From Ambrosia x helenae (Eukaryota > Streptophyta > Magnoliopsida > Asterales > Asteraceae): a DNA stretch of 64,000 bases. Shown one piece after another: positions 53,244-63,834 of this stretch; the first letter of the stretch is position 1; each line of letters opens with the position of its first letter. The notes beneath the pieces are model-generated. The model was not told the DNA's origin, searched no databases, and saw only the letters and a program-made list of their open reading frames with translations. The translations under genes and the position numbers were made by a program. The stretch is taken from positions 62,273,468-62,337,467 of the forward strand of contig CM061233.1 in assembly GCA_030844895.1 (NCBI GenBank). The letters are read 5' to 3'.

Positions 53244-53957
53244 TGTTAGGACAAAGAGGATTGGTGAAACCACTTTTGTAAACCTTAGTCTAATTCACTT
53301 CTGTCATTTTGGCTAAGTATAGAAGTACTGAAGAGAAGACAAGAAACTGCTGATTAGAAGATATGAGAAGTGCTGAAGAAGCAGAAGTTCTGAAGTCCAA
53401 ACCAGACAAGTTCACTTCAGAAGTACTGAAGACAAAACTACTCTTCAGTAGTTTGTCCTTCATCAGCACTTAGCATCAGATATTTGCCACCGCCTTTTGC
53501 ATCAGTAGTTTGTTGTTTATTATTACTTTTAGCTGTATTTGTTTCTTTCAATGTTGCAACTTGTGCAACTTGTTTCTGTTGTTTCTGTACTTGCTTTTTG
53601 AGCAAGATACATGCATGTAAACGTCTATAAATAGGAGGCTTCAACCTTCTATTTTAGACATTGATTTTAATAGAAAAATCCTTCAAACACTCTCATTGTT
53701 CTATTCCATTTCTGTATTTATTGTGAATCTTTCTAAGTATCTAATTCTCATTTACAGCTTAGATTCATAATAAATACTTTGTCATTCATTAGTTTCAAAC
53801 ATCAAGGGGGAGTTATAACTCTGCCTTAGTGTAAAAAGTGTTGCTTTAACTTATAACATTCCGCTGTGCTTATAATCTGATTTACAAGGACTTGCTAAAC
53901 ACTTAAGTGTCAAGATAGCAAGTTCTTACTTAGCAAAAAGAGCAAACTGATCCAACA
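53244..53957 (+). repeat. Copia B 3' LTR
   Basis: 714 bp; differences from the 5' LTR seen by eye are A/G in the GAAAACAAAACTAC stretch and G/C in AAGTATGTAATTC. TATAAATA is at 53626-53633. It is followed by GGTAG, the second TSD copy. Confidence 0.95.
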
Positions 53958-53962
53958 GGTAG

Positions 53963-55628
53963 TTTAAATAATAAAGTTTGTTCTGCTTGTATTTTTGGGA
54001 AACACACTCGTCGTCCCTTTGCTACTTCTTTTGTAAGTAATTTTATTCCATTTGATCTTGTTCATAGTGATGTTTGGACCTCCTCCATTATTAGTACCGG
54101 AGGACATTGGTATTATGTTTTTATTTTTAGACAACTACACTAATTTTTTGTGGACATACCCCATTGCCCATAAATCCGATGTCTTCACCATGTTCACTAA
54201 ATTCACCACTTACATCCAAACCCAATTTAACTACAAAATTAAACAACTCTAATGTGACAATGGCCGTGAGTATGCAAACTCCTAATTTCATAATTATTGT
54301 AACCAACACGGGATGCATTTTCGCTTTTCCTGTCCGCACACTTCGTCTCATAACGGGAAAGCGGAGTGGAAAATTTGAACCATTAACAATCTCATCTGAA
54401 CACTCTTAGCCCACTCCTCTATGCCCAACACCTACTGGCACCACGCTCTCGAAACCGCCACCTATCTTCTTAACATAATACCTACAAAAATACACAATTT
54501 CCAAACCCCAACTCAACGCCTTTACAAATCCCTACCCACCTATGACCACCTACGAGTGTTCGGTTGTCTTTGTTACCCACTCATACCACACACTACCATT
54601 CACAAATTAGAATTCCGCTCCACCCCATGTGTTTTCCTTGGTTACCCACCCAACCCCCACGGTTACAAATGTCTTGACCTTAAAACCAACAAAATAACCA
54701 TTAACCGTTACGTCCTATTTGATGAAACCATTCTTCCGTTTGCTAAGAAATCCAAACCCCAACTTCAAAACTACACGTTTCTTCAGGACACCACACACCC
54801 ATACATCATATATCCTCCCAACACACCACTCGACACCATCTCACATCCACTGCCAAATAACCAAACAAATCCCACCACACCTCCTGACAACATACCCCAC
54901 GACCAACCATACCATAACAGCCCAACTTCCAGTCCTAGCCCAACACCCCAATCCCCCCACCCGTCCACACCCCCTATGGCCCAATCACTACCCACAGCCT
55001 AAACCACACCCTCGGCCCACCCTACTTCCTCTGACACAGCACAAACACCACCACATCAACCCACACTCAAACCCAACCCAACCCAGCTTCAACTTCACAA
55101 CCCACCCACCATTCACGTACCATCACAACCCCCCACCCGTACCATCCACACCCGGGCAATGTCCGGAATAACCAAACCCAAAACAATTTTTAACCTTTCC
55201 ACTATTACTATCACACTGATTCCCAAAACTCCCCATGAGGCCCTGTCCAAACCGGAATGGTATAATGCAATGTCCAACGAGTTTAATGCTTTAATTAAAA
55301 ACAAGACTTGGGAACTTGTCCCGAGACAACCTCATATGCATGTGATTCGTAGTATGTGGCTTTTTCGCCACAAATACAGGTCTGATGGTACTTTAGAGCG
55401 CTACAAAGCGCGCTTGGTTTGTGATGGTCGCAATTAAGAGGTAGTTGTGGATTGTGGTGAAACTTTCAGCCCCGTGGTTAAACTTGCAACTATACGAACG
55501 GTTTTAACATTGGTTCTATCTCAATCATGGTCTATTCATCAATTGGACGTCACTAATGCCTTCTTACATGGAAATCTCACAGAGACGGTCTATATGTACC
55601 AACCTATGGGTTTTCGGCACAGGGATTT
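53963..55628 (+). pseudogene. Copia C integrase and start of RT (broken)
   Basis: It resumes the integrase zinc region with VCSACIFGKHTRRPF, then FDLVHSDVWTSS (first catalytic Asp). A stop-ridden core follows. The integrase C-terminus (54421-55002) has YWHHALETATYLLNIIPTK, YDHLRVFGCLCYP and FLGYPPNPHGYKC, and ends in a P/T-rich linker. RT begins at about 55159 with HEALSKPEWYNAMSNEFNAL, NKTWELVPR, ERYKARLV, a stop, then GETFSPVVKLATIR and HQLDVTNAFLHG (first catalytic Asp). It is interrupted at 55628 by a solo LTR (TSD GATTT) and continues at 59918. Confidence 0.85.
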
Positions 55629-57615
55629 TGTAACACCCCGACCTCACTAGGGTTGACGTGCCACTATTACAGATATCAAAAACCAAACACATTCCATTAA
55701 AAGACAGAGTCGAAGACAAAATATCAAGTCTCAAACACAAAATCCCAAGAAAAACCTAAGTCAAATTATTAATTACTGAAATAAATAAAAGTCTTTATTC
55801 TTGAACTGCATTTTACTCTCATCATCACTAAGTCCCCAAATTTCCCGGATTACCTGTCAAACAAATAAGACAAACACAACAAAAAAAAGAAAAACGGCTA
55901 AGCCAAAGGTTGCTCAGTAACGGAGAAATCAATAGTACAAATAAAACGATACTTATTGAAATACGAAGCGATACTAATATTAAAATGAAAAAAAATGATG
56001 AAACGAAAACGGATACTGATACTGATACTGTTTGAATCTCAAAACTTATACAAAACCAATGTTGAATATACCTTGAAACATAACTGATATGAAATCAGAA
56101 AATGGTCAGATGCGTAATCAGAACATATCACATATATTAAAATAGAACTGAACAAATACTAAACTACACGACTATAAGTATCAATAAATTAGTCACGTAA
56201 CACAGAAGCACCCACGAGCCTAAACAGAGGGGTACACAGCTAGCTAGTCCATGTACTGAGACGGTGCATGTAGGCGTACACACATTATTCCATCTCATCA
56301 GGATTCAGGATTTTGAGCTAAGATCGATCTATTCGCCTCTAAGTGGCCAAGGTACTACATAGGTACAGTTAGAGACGCCGTGATTTTGTTTACGCACTGT
56401 CACGATAAGTGTCATGCCGTTGACGCCCCAACGACAAGCCAGAGATCCTCGGGTGACAGAGTACAAAAGTCGTATTATAGATAAAAATACTAACACAAGT
56501 CTAAGGGAACATGCAACAATGATTACAATACTAAAAAAAATATTGCATGCTAAAACAACTTATCAAATAATTACACGAAGATGAGATAATTAGCGGAACA
56601 GACAAAATCCGTACTGCAAAGTAGCGGATGTGAATAAAAGAAATACTAGAATGTCAGAAAAAGGAATCCGTACCTTATTAGCAATTAAGCAAAGCAAGAC
56701 AAATCATCTTCAACGAATACACGAACTTACATTACATAATCGCTAATTCGTTGATTTAGTGACATCCGGCGACAATCGTTTTAAAAATTCTAATATTGTA
56801 ATTTGTATTTAAATGTTATGAAGTCTTAATTGATACTATGAAAATTTTATTACCTCACGGTTTTAAATCTTGATATCAACTCTAAAAGAAATTTTAATTT
56901 TAATATAATTGAACTCATATGCATATATATGCTAATGCAAGAAGTATATTATGTTGTACTTGTGCTTATATACACAAAGTAAGCATACATAGTTGAAGAG
57001 AAAATTAGTAATTATTTTCTAACTAAATAGAATTCTAACCTCTTATGGTATGAATACTAACACTTGAACAAATAGGAGTTTCATAAAAATAAGAATTTCT
57101 CTCTATGACTATATACATTTATGTTTCAAAGTCGCCACACAAATCAGAACTCATGGTCATAATAAACAGACGCGTACAGAGAGTTTAGAGTTAATACCTC
57201 GCAAGAGCAATGAAAACGAATGCGTCACAGTGGCTGATTGTAATCGGAAAACTCAAGTGACCGGAGGAATGATGGCGGACCAAGGTGGGATGGCGGAAAA
57301 CAGAACTAGAAATGGAGGTGTGAGGTGTAGTCGAATAAAACACAGGCTGAGAGGAAGAGACGGTTAAAGGTGATGGGTTTTAAACCAACGTTTCAGATCG
57401 GTTTCGTTTTGCAATTCAAGTGAGTTTTAATGGAGATTTTTAATTCTCATAATTATCCCTTGTAACTGATACCAGGAGAAAAACAAAGAGGGCCGGTTAC
57501 GAAAACTCACAATCTACGATTTGATTTATTTTATTACATTTTTTTTTCTACGTACAAGCATGGGAAGAATGGAGATGGTGATTTGAATTCACATATTTGA
57601 CTTTGTGTTTGATCA

Positions 57616-57957
57616 TGTGTCCTAGTGGTAAAAGGACCGGTTCTCTCTTTGGGGGAGCTGGGTTCGATTCCCACGGGAGGCATGTGATGGATACCCCCAC
57701 CTTTGTGGTTGGGAAGTGATGGAGAGACCCTTGACCCTTGTGGTCATGGGTTCGACTCCTGATCCCTCCAGGTTTTACCGGTTCACTACCGTCGTGCCTT
57801 CGGGCGGGTTTGTGAGCCGGGTCTTCCCTGGAATAGGAAATGGGTGGGCCGAAGGGCTCTGACCGTACAGACTAGAGGCCGTTTGGGGCCCCTTTCGGCC
57901 ATTGGGGGCCGCGTACAGAGTACTCGGCAATACTTTAGTTGATCGTTCAAAAAAAAA
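57616..57957 (+). mobile_element. SINE, tRNA-derived, with two B boxes
   Basis: TAGTGGTAAAAGG (A-box-like, 57624-57636) and GGTTCGATTCC (B box, 57661-57671) form a tRNA-like head. A second B box, GGTTCGACTCC, lies at 57749-57759. The body is GC-rich and ends TTCAAAAAAAAA. The flanks GTTTGATCA (57607-57615) and GTATAATCA (57958-57966) match at 7 of 9 bases and may be the TSD. Confidence 0.65.
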
Positions 57958-57963
57958 GTATAA

Positions 57964-59835
57964 TCATTTTTTTATTATTATTATGCACATTTATATAATA
58001 CTAATTAGCAAATGGTTTGTGCATCTGCTGGTTGTACCCTATGCTTTAAGGCTTTTATGTGCTTTGTTGGTTTGTACTTTATGCATGTTTTGTTGTCCTC
58101 AACTTTCCTGCCTCCTTCCTCTGATAACATACCTCTGGCTGTGAGCTGTCATCTCTTCCTCAACCCAAGCGTCTTTCACCGCCCCATCTGCATATTTTCT
58201 TTGTCGACACACATCCACAAACAAAAGACCTCCACCTCACTCTCTCTCTCTCTCTCTCTCTTTGTGAAATCTCTCTCTTTTGTCACCCTCTCTTCTTCAA
58301 ACTCACCGTTTGCATCACAATGGATTGTCGCTGCCGGTCATGGTGTACCCCGGGCTGACGACAATGCTACGGCGAACCCAGTCTTCCGACAAAGACTGGG
58401 TCAGTGGGTGCCGGAGGCGGAGGCGATAAGGAAACTTAATTTTCCAGTGACTTTTTTACAGATCTGTTGACAAGGGATCGCTGGTTAACCGTATAAGGTA
58501 GTTTCTCAGTTGCTTCTACATCAATTATTGATCTAAGTTTGTTCATTTCCATTGTTGGTGATGCGGTTGTTGAAAGGCCCTCTCTTCAATTTCTTTTATC
58601 CTCCTATTTTCCTGAGTACGCCAGAATTGGTAATTGGTAATTATTGTATGGATTCAACCTGATTTCCTACGTTTTTGCTTTCCCTATTGCACTCTAAGTG
58701 TCAAAAATTCATAAAAGTATTTGACTGCATTTTGAATCGGTTAATTGGTCAGAAGCATTTGTGTTTAGCTGTTTAAGGTATTAAAGCCAAACAACAACTT
58801 AATTATTAAAAAAATTGATGGATTTTAGTCGTGGATTAGCAGCAACAATTTTGCAACATTCATAATTTTCTTATGATTTGAATTTGATATGTGTTTGGTC
58901 TATTGTCGTGGAGGTGTGGAACATGAATAAATTTAATTTAGATCAATTACACTATATAAAAATAAAAACTATTAATATATAATATATAATATATATTCCA
59001 AATAGTTAGTTAAAAGAGGTGAAGGGAAGGGATCAAGATAGGATTAATAGGATTAAAGAAAAACAATTATTGGAAGACGCATGAATTAGGAACTAAGTTT
59101 GAGAATATGCCTAAAATGCCACCATGATACATGCAAGTACATAATCGAGATACCCTTTGAGCTATAGATTTTCAAAATGTTCTTATCTTATTTTTAACTT
59201 TAATTAATGCCAACTATACTAACACTAATTATTTGTCTTGCATATACACACAACTTTGCAAAGGTTATTGATGGAGAGCGCACTGCAAAAAAATAAGAGA
59301 CTTTTTTTTTGTTATTAGAACCTGTGGGAAAGCAATGCAGTGCAGGGAATTTTATATGCTCATTTTCGGTGTTAACCAGATCATTTTACCAAGGTAACAT
59401 TGTGTTTTGCCTATGGTGCGTTTAACACAGTCACTGTGCAATTACCAGGCCACCTTGGCGATTCATGTTTGATTGCAGCTATGGTAAGTTGTCATTTTCA
59501 CACCCCTAAGCGTCACCAACAGAAGAAGTAGCAATGGCACCAACCACTAAGATCACACCTTTTGTAAGATATACTATTGTTGGGTTGGGATGATGTTATA
59601 AAGCTTGAAGCTGTTGGGTTGGGATGATGTTATAAAGCTTGAAGCTGGTTGTTTGTTTATGTTTCTGTAAGACATACAATGTTATGATTGTATATGTGTG
59701 ATTCAGATCATATTCAGGATCGCAAATTAACATGGCACATTTGTGGTCTATACTTTATGGTCTATACTTTATGTTATGGTCTATACTTTATGACATTGCT
59801 TACGCCGCCGCAACGCGCGGCGGGTCAAAATCTAG
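57964..59835 (+). mobile_element. Probable Helitron; 3' end clear, 5' end uncertain
   Basis: The 3' end has the CCGCCGC/GCGGCGG hairpin (59805-59823, 5-nt loop) followed 8 nt later by CTAG (59832-59835) and a T, the Helitron signature (CTRR with insertion before T). A 5' TC after A at 57964 is a candidate start only. The interior has a CT microsatellite (58231-58262), a 5'-UTR-like stretch before an ATG at 58320 that soon stops, a 34-bp tandem duplication (59578-59646) and three GGTCTATACTTTAT copies (59746-59790). The frame at 58012-58470 shows no domain. Confidence 0.55.
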
Positions 59836-59917
59836 TTAAATATATAATAACTAAAAGGTTCGGTACCGATCGGTATTTATTAGTTTGGGGTTTTGAATTT
59901 TCGGGTATTACAGATTT

Positions 59918-61048
59918 TCCAGACCATGTTTGTTTGCTAAAGAAATCTTTGTACGGCCTCAAACATGCACCACGCGCCTGGTACCAAAGATTTACAGATT
60001 TTGTGGTTTCTATTGGATTCATTCAAAATAGGTGTGATAATTCTCTTTTCACATATCACCACGAGGGTGACATTGCGTATATGCTTATCTACGTGGACGA
60101 TATTATTTTAACCAGCTCCTCTGACTCTCTTCGTCATTGCCTCATCTCCAGCCTCGCGGTTGAGTTTGCTATGAAAGATCTTGGACCTCTAACCTACTTC
60201 TTGGGTATTCAGGTTACTCGTTCGACTGACAGTATGTTTTTGTCGCAACAGACATACGCCTTAGATATCGTGTCTCGTGCTGGTATGGAAACTTGTAACT
60301 CTGTGGCAACTCTAGTGGACACTAAACCGAAACTTAGTGCCCACACCAGCGCCCCATTCGATAACCCATCTCTCTATAGGAGTCTTGCTGGTGCTCTGTA
60401 GTATCTTACGTTCACTAGACCGAACATCAGTTACGCAGTTCAACAGGTTTGTATGTACATGCACGATCCAAAAACAGACCACTGGAATGCTCTCAACGGA
60501 TCATACGTTACATCAAGGGCACGGCTACATATGGTTTAACTCTTTCGGCTTCTCATAATCATTCCCTTCGAGCCTACACAGATGCAGACTGGGCAGGATG
60601 TCCAGACACCCGTCGATCCACATCAGGGTATTGCGTTTACATGGGATCTAATCTTCTCTCCTGGTCCTCCAAACGCCAGTCGACTATCTCCCGTTCAAGT
60701 GCCGAAGCGGAGTGTCGTGCTGTTGCTAATGTTGTCGCAGAAGTGTGTTGGATTCGGAATTTACTCCTTAAACTACGTCACCCAGTTAAAGTCGCTACAC
60801 TTGTGTATTGGGATAATATTAGTGCTATTTATTTATTTGGCAATTCGGTACAGCATCAGTAGACGAAGCATATAGAGCTCGGCATACACTTTGTCCGTGA
60901 ACATGTTCAATGAGGCACGGTCCGTATCTTACACACTCCCACGCGCTTCCAGCTTGCCGATATCTTCACCAAAGGCTTGCCCAGAATTCTGTTTGATGAT
61001 TTTCGGTCCAGTCTCAACATCCGGCAACCTCCCGTTTCGACTGCGGGG
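59918..61048 (+). pseudogene. Copia C RT second half and RNase H (broken)
   Basis: It continues RT directly after the solo LTR: VCLLKKSLYGLKHAPRAWYQR, MLIYVDDIILTSSS (YVDD intact), MKDLGPLTYFLGIQV, PSLYRSLAGAL, then a stop. After a frame change, RYIKGTATYGLTL, TDADWAGCPDTRRSTSGYC, SWSSKRQSTISRSSAEAEC and YWDNISAIYL give RNase H with its Asp and Glu residues. Degraded TKHIELGIHFVREHV and LADIFTKGLP follow. It ends at the 3' LTR. Confidence 0.88.
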
Positions 61049-61205
61049 TGTAATATATTGTATATTTAGAAGATATATCATTAGTATTTTAGGATTAATA
61101 TTTTGAATTCATTGTAATTATCTATTCCCATAAACGAGGGAATTATTTGTATATTTATAGGAGATAATCAATGAGAAGGAGGGGAGCTTGATCCATAATT
61201 CCTCA
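61049..61205 (+). repeat. Copia C 3' LTR (short, about 157 bp)
   Basis: It starts TGTAATATATTG just after CTGCGGGG (PPT-like) and ends near ATTCCTCA, resembling the ATTCTTCA end before the copia C PBS at 8779. The right boundary is approximate. Confidence 0.55.
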
Positions 61206-61379
61206 AGCTATGCACTAGTTCCGTCTAGGGATGAGATCGGGGAGGGATTGGTACCGTACCGATACCGATTCCAAAAACTCCTAAAAACTAATACCGAAAC
61301 CGATCCTAAAAATATCGTTACCGGTACGGGATCGGTTTTTTGGAATAATACCAATATACATATAGTATAAGGTTATATT

Positions 61380-61752
61380 GGAAACCCTTGTTATATGGTA
61401 AACTCTGGAAACTCTAACTTCCCGACTTTTTTTATATGAAAATTTTAGGGTATGTAATATACATGATTTTAAGCATTTTGGGCCAAAAAAATCAAAAAAG
61501 CGCCGAGCCGATTTTTTTAAAAAAATAAAAAACCGTCTTCGGGTAACAAATGGTTAACACGTGTTAGTTTCGCTTAACATGTGTTAGTCGAAAGTTTATT
61601 TTTTTTTTAAAAGTACTCGGCGCTTTTTTGATTTTTTTTGGCCCAAAATGCTTAAAATCATGTATATTACTTGCCCTATTTTTTTCAAAAAAACTATAAT
61701 AATAATTGGGAAGTCAGAGTTTGCAGAGTTTACCGTGTAAGGATGGGTTTCC
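61380..61752. mobile_element. Long inverted-repeat (foldback) MITE
   Basis: Arms of roughly 150 bp: GGAAACCC...GGTAAACTCT...AACTTCCC on the left, and the reverse complement GGGAAGTCAGAG...AGAGTTTACC...GGGTTTCC on the right. The inner parts are nearly identical (ATTTTAAGCATTTTGGGCC). The loop has two TTAACAYGTGTTAG copies. The TSD is not resolved. A transcript would fold into a long hairpin. Confidence 0.7.
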
Positions 61753-61766
61753 ACATTATTCTTACC

Positions 61767-61789
61767 ATATATATATATATATATATATA
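61767..61789 (+). repeat. AT dinucleotide microsatellite
   Basis: An uninterrupted (AT)n run of 23 bases just outside the foldback element. Confidence 0.95.
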
Positions 61790-62145
61790 CACGCCGATTT
61801 TTTATGCAAATTGCAAAGGAAAATAAGAACCCTGATTTCTAAGGAAAATAAATAAGAACTATGGACAACCTACAAAGTAGAGTATCAACCACTAAACAAA
61901 TACATTTACACTCTCATTATATTCTTCGTTTGTGAAAGTGTTTTGATGCTATAATAGCTTATAATGTTCCAGCCAATGCAAACCAATCTTCTTGTCACAG
62001 AGGAAGGGTTTGTGGAGATGGTTGTGTACTCCAGTGATGGGTGGCGATAGAGGAGGTGTCGGAATCGGTGGTGTTAGGCAGCGCTGCCGGAGGTATCAGG
62101 ATCTGTGAGTTTGGGTTTGGTTGGTGTCGTGGGGAAGGTGTTGAG

Positions 62146-62714
62146 TAGGGCTGTTCAAATCGTTCATCGCTCACCGCTCGCTCGGAAAATGCTCAAAAAT
62201 GTTCGCTCGATCGTCCGCTCAACTGTAAATGAGTCGATTGGCTCGGTTCGGTTTGTAAACGAGCAAAGGTTCGCTCGACTCGATTCGGCTCGATTAAATT
62301 ATTATTTATTTATTTTATATATAGTTATATATCTACACACAAATCACAGTAATATTTATAGCTTTATACATACCATTTGGCCCAACATATGTAAATAAAA
62401 TATAACCAGCCCTTTAATCTAATAAAAATTTAACACTAAGTTCAATAGTAAAAACCCTAAGTCGTGAAGTGACAGCTTTCACTTCTTTATGTTATTAGTC
62501 GTGTGTCACTTGGATGGTTCGACCTTAGTTGTCACCCGAAAACGAAAACATTGAAGGACACATCTCAATTTTAGGTTGTCCAAATTATTCTCCGCTCGTT
62601 GCTCGCTTGACGCTCGCTCGAAAAAATTGGCGCTCAAAAAATGCTCTCTCGATTTTTGGCTCGGTTGTAAACGAGCCGCTCAGCTCGGTTCGACTCGGCT
62701 TGTGAACAACCCTA
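62146..62714. mobile_element. hAT MITE (569 bp)
   Basis: TIRs TAGGGCTGTTCA and TGAACAACCCTA, with 8-bp flanks GTGTTGAG/GTGGTGAG matching at 7 of 8. The subterminal regions repeat GCTCGCTCG and GAGCCGCTCAGCTCGG-like units in inverted orientation, as in the common plant hAT MITE type. The 97-codon frame inside is a by-product of the repeats. Confidence 0.8.
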
Positions 62715-62986
62715 GTGGTGAGTCACTACTGGCGACGCTTGGTTAGGGAGGCCGGTGGCGGTGGTGGAGAGGCACTGTGGTGTTTGAGGATGGTTACTTG
62801 TTAAGGGAGAGGATGGTTAGGGAAAAAGATGGACAGAATATGTGATGGATGAGGTGGGGGCTTGTTGTACTACCGTCCAAATACTTATACCGATCCTAAA
62901 TTTTCGTGAATATTAGTACTGATCCTGAAACCCCTTGATACGCTATTGGTTCAGAATCAGTATTCGGCCCAATATGCTCATCCCTA

Positions 62987-63583
62987 GTTTCGGCCATTAT
63001 TCATATCATCCTAGATCGTCAGAAAAATTATGTATGTCGACTTTTTTAATAATTAAAATGTTGCTTAATCGAATATTGACCCTTTAAAGATTAACAAGTC
63101 ATTTTTACAAAATAAAGTCGCAATAAGTTTTTGGACTTTTATATAATGAGTTTGAATTAATAGTATCTTTTTTATGTTTCAATTTCAGTCTTATATTAAT
63201 ATACGTGTTCATCAATTTAAATTTCTACTAAATTAATATTTTCTTTAACAACTTTTATTCGAAAACCTGTTTAAAAGCTAAATATCTAGTTGTGCTTAAT
63301 TTTGACCCAATCAACTATTAAAAGCTAAATATGTAATTGTGCTATATTTTAGCCCAATCAACTATTAACGATCGTATGCGACCCAAATAGAAATTGAGAA
63401 ACACCTTATAGCCATTCCAATTACCTCACTTTTACTAGTGAAACTCTTGCGAAGCCAATAGGCGTGGAGATGAGAATGTATATGTAAGAAGTTTACTAGA
63501 AGGAGAATATGTGGCAAATTTTTACTCATTTACTTATAAACTCTTCGATTGTGTTATTATTTACCTCTATCCAGTCAAACTAA
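62987..63583. other. AT-rich DNA without recognised features
   Basis: No gene, RNA or repeat boundary is seen. A short direct repeat, AAAGCTAAATAT followed by AATTGTGCT-like sequence, occurs near 63275 and 63320. Confidence 0.6.
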
Positions 63584-63834
63584 GGTAGCGTACTAGTGTT
63601 CGTTTCACGGAATGTAATTCGGATGAAATTAGAATTTATATTTGACTTCTTATGTTGTTCGTGACAACAAAAGAAGAAATTATAATTGAACTACAACATA
63701 CGGAATGGAATTCACATTTCAATTCCATCAAGATTCCATTCTATTTTATGAAATGAACACATCTAAATTCCAAATCACATTATAGTTTTCGTACGAATTC
63801 CAATTCCATTACAATCCATGAAACGAATGCTACC
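63584..63834. mobile_element. Tourist-like (PIF/Harbinger) MITE, 251 bp
   Basis: The inverted ends GGTAGCGT...TTCGTTTCACGGAATG and CATGAAACGAATGCTACC are flanked by TAA on both sides (63581-63583, 63835-63837), the usual PIF/Harbinger target. There is no coding capacity. From its right end to 64000 there is only AT-rich sequence ending in a T run. Confidence 0.7.

Larger units (their letters stand above)
42199..53957 (+). mobile_element. Copia B: 11.8-kb young Sirevirus-like element with a third ORF
   Basis: TSD GGTAG at 42194-42198 and 53958-53962. The LTRs are both 714 bp, and I saw only two differences between them, so insertion is recent. Order: 5' LTR, PBS, gag (open), pol (one frameshift), spacer, ORF3 (open, slightly short), PPT, 3' LTR. 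It interrupts the integrase zinc region of copia C. It is colinear with copia A but clearly a different copy. Confidence 0.95.
55629..59912 (-). mobile_element. Solo LTR in copia C RT, with SINE and Helitron end inside
   Basis: Plus-strand ends are TGTAACACCCCGACCTCACT and CGGGTATTACA, with TSD GATTT at 55624-55628 and 59913-59917. The minus strand reads TGTAATACCCG...GGGGTGTTACA, so the LTR is in minus orientation. There is no PBS and no internal region. Without the SINE and Helitron it would be about 2 kb. The part 55640-57600 has no gene. Confidence 0.8.
8780..61205 (+). mobile_element. Copia C: old Ty1/copia element split by three large insertions
   Basis: The coding pieces join across each insertion once the insert and one TSD copy are removed. 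They are 8897-9336, 41036-42198, 53963-55628 and 59918-61048. The insertions are a solo LTR containing LARD1 (TSD CTTAC/CTTAT), copia B (TSD GGTAG) and a second solo LTR (TSD GATTT). The 5' side starts with a PBS at 8780-8792 and the 3' LTR is 61049-61205. The Gag ends in an RG-rich tail instead of a zinc knuckle. Many stops and shifts mark it as the oldest layer. Confidence 0.85.
61226..62986. mobile_element. hAT-like non-autonomous element, with others nested inside
   Basis: Terminal inverted repeats are TAGGGATGAG and CTCATCCCTA. The flanks GTTCCGTC and GTTTCGGC match at 6 of 8, as an aged 8-bp hAT TSD. The subterminal regions are rich in GGTACCG/CCGATCC-type repeats. No transposase is seen. 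It contains a long inverted-repeat element and a second hAT MITE. Confidence 0.65.

Noticed and set aside
58012..58470. 152-codon plus-strand frame as a host gene
   Set aside because: It runs through a CT microsatellite, has no domain and sits inside a Helitron candidate.
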